DNA of 10,926 nt from Pseudomonadota bacterium. GTDB lineage: Bacteria > Pseudomonadota > Alphaproteobacteria > Acetobacterales > Acetobacteraceae. Below the pieces are notes generated by a model, which was given only the letters and a program-made list of their open reading frames with translations, was not told the DNA's origin and did no database searches. The stretch covers positions 1 through 10,926 of the forward strand of contig JAJZEG010000172.1 in NCBI GenBank assembly GCA_021828605.1. Reading direction: 5' to 3'. Position numbers and translations under genes: made by a program. Each line of letters starts with the position of its first letter. Positions within the stretch are counted from its first letter, which is position 1. Shown here piece after piece: positions 6,918 through 10,926 of the stretch.

Positions 6918-7145
6918 GATGTCCTTCCAGTCTACCCGGCCGGCAGCCGGCCTTGTCTTTAAGCCTCGGTCTCACGCATAGCGCAGATTCGCGCCAGACT
7001 GTACAGGGCCAACCCCGCCTCTTCATCAAATCGCCATCCAGCGGCGCGTGACAGGGCGCATCACAGTTGATAAGCCCATGAAGGTGGGTGGCTATGCTGC
7101 TCACGCTCGTTATATTTCCCCAACCGGATCATTTCTGGAGCGCCC
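6918..7145. promoter_or_regulatory. Divergent dnaN / ABC transporter intergenic region
   Basis: These 228 bp separate dnaN (leftward) from the transporter operon (rightward) and should hold both promoters. On the plus strand a TATATT at 7111-7116 fits a -10 box (five of six), but the matching -35 (GTGGCT at 7088-7093) is poor. A TTGATA at 7067-7072 has its best partner, TATGCT at 7093, 20 bp away, too far for a standard sigma-70 promoter. An inverted GTGA-N9-TCAC pair spans 7048-7064 and could be an operator. A GATTC (GANTC, the CcrM methylation motif of many Alphaproteobacteria) lies at about 6986-6990. A GGAG ribosome site at 7137-7140 serves the permease. I recognise no riboswitch or RNA gene. 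Confidence 0.35.
6938..6952 (-). promoter_or_regulatory. GC hairpin in the dnaN leader
   Basis: GGCCGGC-A-GCCGGCC is a perfect 7-bp inverted repeat around one base. It can fold as a six-pair GC stem with a three-base loop. It ends about 10 bases upstream of the dnaN GGAAGGA ribosome site, so on the dnaN transcript it would lie in the leader. On the plus strand it is followed by a T-rich run (TTGTCTTT) and looks like a terminator, but no gene reads into it from that side. Confidence 0.45.
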
Positions 7146-8879
7146 ATGTCGAGCATCGCCCCGCCCGCCTTGATCCATGGACGGCGCCTGCCCAACATAT
7201 GGGATGCGGCCGCCATCGTCGTGGTTTTAGCCATTTTGATCGGCGTCGCCGACGTCGCGCAAGGCACCCTCGCACCGCTCGCCAGCGTGCAGGCCACCGC
7301 AATTCATCTGAACCCGGCCTACCTGCCCGGCTATGCCCTGCGCACCACCTTGCGCATGTTCGCCGCCCTGCTCGCCTCGCTGATTTTCACCTTCACCATC
7401 GCCACTCTGGCCGCCAAAAACCGCCGGGCGGCGATTGTCATCATCCCGATGCTCGATGTGCTGCAATCCGTGCCCATCCTCGGCTTTCTCTCGTTCACCG
7501 TGCTGTTTTTTCTCCATTTATTTCCCGGCCAGGAAGTCGGCGCCGAACTCGCCGCGGTATTTGCGATTTTCACCAGCCAAGCCTGGAACATGACCTTCAG
7601 CTTCTATCAATCCCTGACCACCGAACCCGCCGACCTCGATGAGGCCTGTCGCAGCTTCGGCCTCTCGCCCTGGCAGCGTTTCTGGCGGCTCGATGTCCCA
7701 TTCGCGGTGCCGGGCCTGGTTTGGAACACCATGCTGTCAATGTCGGGCGGTTGGTTTTTTGTGGTCGCCGCCGAAGCCATCACGGTGGGCAACACCACTT
7801 TTACCCTCCCCGGCATCGGCTCTTATGTCGCCGTCGCCCTGGTTCACCGCGATCTACTGGCCATCTCATACGCGGTGATCGCGATGTTGGTGGTCATTTT
7901 ACTCTATGACCAGCTGCTGTTCCGCCCGCTGGTCGCCTGGTCGGGCAAATTCCGGTTCGAGACCGTGCAATCCGCCGCCAGCAGCGAACCCTGGGTGCTG
8001 AAATTGCTCCGCCGCACCTTCCTGCTCCGCCAAATCGGCGGCTGGATCGGTGATCGGGTCGCGGTGATCGGGCGGCTACGCATCGGGCGCAGCAATCGCC
8101 GCTTTCGCACAACCGGCCCGCGCGACAAATCATCGCGGATCGGCGATGCCGTTTATTACCTTCTGGTCGCTGCCGCCGCTGGCGCCGCCTTGTGGCGGGT
8201 CATCGTATTTTGCGCGGCCCATTTGCAATGGTCGGACCTATATTCCTGCGTCGAATTGGCCTTTTTCACCTTATTACGGGTGATCGCGGCCTTGGTGATT
8301 TCCTGCATCATCTGGGTGCCCATCGGCGTTTGGGTCGGGTTGCGGCCCCGCGCCACCAAGCTGGTGCAGCCGGTGGCGCAGTTTCTGGCCGCCTTCCCGG
8401 CCAATTTGCTGTTCCCGATCATGGTGGCGGGCATCGTGGACTTCAAACTCGCCCCCAATATCTGGCTCACGCCGCTGATGGTGCTGGGCACGCAATGGTA
8501 TATTTTGTTCAATGTGGTCGCGGGCGCCTCGGCGCTCTCCGGTGATTTGAAAGAAGTCGCCGCCAGCTTCGGCTTGCGCGGGATCTTATGGTGGCGTCGC
8601 CTGGTGATCCCCGGCATCATGCCCTATCTGGTCACCGGCGCGCTCACCGCGACCGGTAATGCATGGAATGCCTCCATCGTCGCGGAAGTCGTGTCCTGGG
8701 GCAAAGTCACCCTGGTCGCCCAAGGGCTCGGCGCCTACATCGAACAAGCCACCGCTGCCGGGGACACCAGCAAAATCGTGCTCGGCGTCGCGGTCATGTC
8801 AGCCTTCGTGCTGAGTTTCAACCGGCTGATCTGGCGACCGCTTTACGCCTATTCCAGCCGCCGCACCAATCTTGGATAA
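7146..8879 (+). CDS. ABC transporter permease with two fused membrane domains (nitrate/sulfonate/bicarbonate type)
   Basis: A 577-residue integral inner-membrane protein made of two binding-protein-dependent transport permease domains in tandem, the architecture described as the duplicated permease component of anion-type ABC importers (COG4986). Domain 1 covers about residues 20-265 and domain 2 about 335-570, each with several hydrophobic helices. Each has an EAA loop that docks on the ATPase: EACRSFGLSPWQRFWRLDVP beginning at Glu166, and EVAASFGLRGILWWRRLVIP beginning at Glu470. The two halves are clearly homologous in layout but well diverged. Between them lies a positively charged linker (about 267-335), rich in Arg and probably cytoplasmic. 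The first membrane helix at about 20-42 serves as signal anchor. GGAG sits 5 bases before the ATG. The ATPase gene follows after 10 bp. Substrate is unknown: nitrate, sulfonate, taurine and bicarbonate importers are relatives, but none is shown here. Confidence 0.9.
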   Translation: MSSIAPPALIHGRRLPNIWDAAAIVVVLAILIGVADVAQGTLAPLASVQATAIHLNPAYLPGYALRTTLRMFAALLASLIFTFTIATLAAKNRRAAIVIIPMLDVLQSVPILGFLSFTVLFFLHLFPGQEVGAELAAVFAIFTSQAWNMTFSFYQSLTTEPADLDEACRSFGLSPWQRFWRLDVPFAVPGLVWNTMLSMSGGWFFVVAAEAITVGNTTFTLPGIGSYVAVALVHRDLLAISYAVIAMLVVILLYDQLLFRPLVAWSGKFRFETVQSAASSEPWVLKLLRRTFLLRQIGGWIGDRVAVIGRLRIGRSNRRFRTTGPRDKSSRIGDAVYYLLVAAAAGAALWRVIVFCAAHLQWSDLYSCVELAFFTLLRVIAALVISCIIWVPIGVWVGLRPRATKLVQPVAQFLAAFPANLLFPIMVAGIVDFKLAPNIWLTPLMVLGTQWYILFNVVAGASALSGDLKEVAASFGLRGILWWRRLVIPGIMPYLVTGALTATGNAWNASIVAEVVSWGKVTLVAQGLGAYIEQATAAGDTSKIVLGVAVMSAFVLSFNRLIWRPLYAYSSRRTNLG

Positions 8880-8889
8880 GGAACCCGCC

Positions 8890-10209
8890 ATGGATCAACA
8901 GGTCAGCACAGCCCCGTTGCTTGAGGTCAAACATTGCGGTCAGGCCTATCCCAAGGATTCCAACAACGAATTGATCGTGCTGGACGACGTGAATGTCTCG
9001 CTGCGCTCCGGTGAAATCGTCGGCTTGCTCGGTCGTTCAGGATCAGGAAAATCAACCTTGCTGCGCATTATCGCGGGCCTGTTGCAGCCCACAAGCGGCG
9101 ATGTCCTGTGGCAAGGCCAACCGGTGCGCGGCCCGGTGCGCGGTGTCGCGATGGTGTTTCAAAGTTTCGCTTTGTTTCCCTGGCTGACCGTGCAGGAAAA
9201 TGTTGAACTCGGCCTCGAAGCCCAAGGGGTCGCGCGCGCCGTGCGCGAGAGCCGGGCCGAGGATGCCATCGATCTGATCGGGCTTGGTGGCTATGAAAGT
9301 GCCTATCCCAAGGAGCTTTCCGGCGGCATGCGCCAGCGCGTCGGCTTGGCCCGCGCTTTGGTCACCCACCCCGATTTACTGCTGATGGACGAGCCGTTCT
9401 CCGCCCTCGATGTATTGACCGCCGAAACCTTGCGCACCGACTTGATCGATCTGTGGTCGGAGGGAAAACTACCGGTTCAATCCATGCTGCTGGTCACCCA
9501 TAACATCGAAGAAGCGGTGTTGATGTGTGACCGGATTTTGGTTTTCTCCTCCGATCCCGGCCGCGTTGCCCATGAAATGACCGTGCCATTCGCCCATCCG
9601 CGCAACCGCCTGGCCCCTGATTTCCGCCAAATGGTCGATGATATTTATGCGGTGATGACCCGGCGCAAATCCCCCGCCGATCTGCGCGCCCAACCGACCC
9701 ACGCGGCCACCGGCTTTGCCACACCGTTGCACCCGATTGGCACCAACCTGATGTCGGGCCTGCTCGAAACCCTAAGCGCCGATCCGTATCAAGGCCAGGC
9801 CGATTTGCCCGCCCTCGCCGCCGCCTTGCAATATGAAGCCGATGAGTTGCTGCCTTTGGGCGAAACTTTGCAACTGCTGCGCTTCGCCGAATTGGAAGAG
9901 GGCGACATTAAGCTGACCGAACAAGGCAGCCAATTCGTCCACGCGGATACCGATGCGCGCAAAAAATTATTCGCCGCAGCACTCCGCGCGCACGTGCCGC
10001 TGGTTGCCGCAATTCGCCAGGTGCTTGATGAGCGTTGGAATCATCGCGCCTCCGCCGTGCGGTTCCGCGATGAGCTTGAGGATCATATGTCACCCGAACG
10101 CGCCGAGGAAACCCTGCGCACGGTCATCGCCTGGGGCCGGTTCGCCGAGCTGTACGCCTATGACGAAGAAGCCCAGCAATTCAGCCTCGATGATATCGAG
10201 GACGAATAG
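8890..10209 (+). CDS. ABC transporter ATP-binding protein with C-terminal AAA-associated domain
   Basis: A 439-residue cytoplasmic ATPase partnering the fused permease. The start is the ATG at 8890, with AAGGA at 8878-8882 seven bases upstream; a TTG at 8872 overlapping the permease stop is less likely. The N-terminal 250 residues are a complete nucleotide-binding domain of the NitT/TauT type: Walker A GRSGSGKST (48-56), Q-loop Gln91 in VFQSFALFPWLTV, signature LSGGMRQR (143-150), Walker B LLLMDEP (163-169) and switch His204 in LVTHNIEEA. From about residue 280 comes an extra domain matching the C-terminal AAA-associated domain (Pfam AAA_assoc_C) found on ATPases of this transporter class. 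Its LQLLRFAELEEGDIKLTEQG segment resembles a winged-helix wing. Function of that domain is not established. No substrate-binding protein gene follows. Confidence 0.93.
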   Translation: MDQQVSTAPLLEVKHCGQAYPKDSNNELIVLDDVNVSLRSGEIVGLLGRSGSGKSTLLRIIAGLLQPTSGDVLWQGQPVRGPVRGVAMVFQSFALFPWLTVQENVELGLEAQGVARAVRESRAEDAIDLIGLGGYESAYPKELSGGMRQRVGLARALVTHPDLLLMDEPFSALDVLTAETLRTDLIDLWSEGKLPVQSMLLVTHNIEEAVLMCDRILVFSSDPGRVAHEMTVPFAHPRNRLAPDFRQMVDDIYAVMTRRKSPADLRAQPTHAATGFATPLHPIGTNLMSGLLETLSADPYQGQADLPALAAALQYEADELLPLGETLQLLRFAELEEGDIKLTEQGSQFVHADTDARKKLFAAALRAHVPLVAAIRQVLDERWNHRASAVRFRDELEDHMSPERAEETLRTVIAWGRFAELYAYDEEAQQFSLDDIEDE

Positions 10210-10235
10210 GCCGGGCCACTCTATTTGAAATGTTA

Positions 10236-10265
10236 CCCCTGAAACCGATCAATGCGTTTCAGGGG
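10236..10265. terminator. 10-bp perfect hairpin between convergent genes
   Basis: CCCCTGAAAC at 10236-10245 pairs without mismatch with GTTTCAGGGG at 10256-10265 around a 10-base loop. It lies between the 3' end of the ABC operon (10209) and the 3' end of the helicase (10289), so it can serve transcripts from both sides. Neither side has a proper U-run (CAAAATATT to the right, TAACATTT to the left on the minus strand), so it may be a weak intrinsic terminator or a 3'-end-protecting stem. Confidence 0.55.
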
Positions 10266-10288
10266 CAAAATATTAGTCTGTCAGCCGA

Positions 10289-10926
10289 TCAGCCGGAAAC
10301 CCGACCGCCACCGGCATGACGACCGCGCTGCGCGCCACGACCCGCAGGGCGTTGACCCGCCGGGCGCGGCTGCTGACCGGACCGGTTATTATCGTTGCGA
10401 TGCTGGCCACCATTATTGCGATCACCACCGCGATTCTGGCCGCCGCGATTTTGCGGCGGGCGTCGCACGTCATGCGGCACGCCACCGGGGATCAGTTGCC
10501 GCCCGATCAGCCGTTCGATATCGCGCAAATAAGCCAACTCGGTCGGCTCACACAGCGAAATCGCAATACCGGTGGCACCTGCGCGCGCCGTGCGACCAAT
10601 CCGATGCACATAGGATTCCGGCATATTCGGCAATTCGTAATTGATGATATGCGAGACCCCGTCGACATCGATGCCGCGCGCCGCGATATCGGTCGCGACC
10701 AGGATTTTCACCCGACCGGCGCGAAACCCATCAAGCGCCCGCTCACGCTGCGGCTGGCTCTTATTGCCATGGATGGCCGAAGCTGGCAGCCCGGCTGCCT
10801 CCAGATACTGGGTCACTTTGTCAGCACCATGCTTGGTGCGGGTAAACACGATGGCCCGGTTCATCTCGGGTGCCGCCAATAATTCAACCAATTTCGCCCG
10901 CTTGTCATTCGCGGACAGCAAAATCA
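10289..10926 (-). CDS. rhlE: DEAD-box RNA helicase, RhlE-like, C-terminal part (cut by window edge)
   Basis: The minus-strand frame is open through the right edge, so only the last 210 or so residues are seen and the DEAD-containing first domain is missing. The visible part is the second RecA-like domain of a DEAD-box RNA helicase: KRAKLVELL, motif IV region AIVFTRTKHGADK, IHGNKSQPQRERALDGFRAG, motif V ILVATDIAARGIDVDGVSHIINYELP, and motif VI HRIGRTARAG. The KHGADK and NKSQ segments are typical of the RhlE group, which unwinds RNA in ribosome assembly and RNA decay. The last 50-55 residues are a low-complexity tail rich in Gly, Arg, Asn and Gln with RGG-like repeats, common in RhlE proteins and thought to bind RNA. 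The TTG at 10921 is internal, not a start. The gene converges on the ABC operon across a hairpin. Confidence 0.9.
   Translation of the reverse strand, partial: ILLSANDKRAKLVELLAAPEMNRAIVFTRTKHGADKVTQYLEAAGLPASAIHGNKSQPQRERALDGFRAGRVKILVATDIAARGIDVDGVSHIINYELPNMPESYVHRIGRTARAGATGIAISLCEPTELAYLRDIERLIGRQLIPGGVPHDVRRPPQNRGGQNRGGDRNNGGQHRNDNNRSGQQPRPAGQRPAGRGAQRGRHAGGGRVSG

Noticed and set aside
6378..6962. 194-residue plus-strand frame opposite dnaN
   Set aside because: Antisense to conserved dnaN; no independent start signal or family features.
7048..7064. CRP/FNR binding site in the dnaN/ABC spacer
   Set aside because: The half-sites are nine bases apart instead of six, and only four bases of each half match.
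7067..7098. Sigma-70 promoter TTGATA ... TATGCT
   Set aside because: The 20-bp spacing is outside the normal 16-18 bp range.
1..10926. Mobile elements, prophage genes, CRISPR arrays, tRNA or rRNA genes
   Set aside because: No transposase, integrase, regular long repeat-spacer pattern or cloverleaf-like segment was recognised on either strand.

Overview
The window reads as chromosomal DNA of a GC-rich alphaproteobacterium. The strongest taxonomic marker is a fliX gene divergent from flgI, because FliX is a flagellar assembly regulator confined to Alphaproteobacteria. An adjacent minus-strand start that looks like the N-terminus of an alphaproteobacterial DksA, a one-domain FlgJ and the general protein style fit the Rhodospirillales/Acetobacteraceae side of the class. 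The order-level placement is an inference.

Layout. Positions 1-668 hold the 5' tip of a probable dksA and all of fliX, both on the minus strand, then a short divergent regulatory region. Positions 669-3580 (plus) hold a compact flagellar cluster: flgI (P-ring), a rod-binding FlgJ-like protein overlapping it by ATGA, a FlgN-like export chaperone, and a GT-B glycosyltransferase 39 bp further on. Positions 3649-4692 (plus) hold asd, aspartate-semialdehyde dehydrogenase. It meets recF tail to tail with a 17-bp overlap. Positions 4676-6917 (minus) are dnaN-recF, the sliding clamp and the recombination mediator, separated by 7 bp. A 228-bp divergent intergenic region follows. Positions 7146-10209 (plus) hold a two-gene ABC transporter: a permease with two fused membrane domains, and an ATPase with an extra C-terminal domain. 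No substrate-binding protein gene is visible. A 10-bp perfect hairpin separates this operon from the converging 3' part of an RhlE-like DEAD-box RNA helicase that runs off the right edge.

How the genes work together. FliX, FlgI, FlgJ and FlgN all serve assembly of the rod, P-ring and hook stage of the flagellum. dnaN and recF serve replication and repair, but are not next to dnaA (upstream) or gyrB (downstream). The two ABC genes should form one membrane complex of the nitrate/sulfonate/bicarbonate importer type. asd and the helicase are housekeeping genes.

I found no mobile element, CRISPR array, phage gene, rRNA or tRNA. No undescribed multi-gene system is evident. The items most worth a second look are the transporter without a binding protein and its winged-helix-like ATPase tail, the glycosyltransferase in the flagellar cluster, and a triple GCCTGA repeat at exact 20-bp spacing in front of it.
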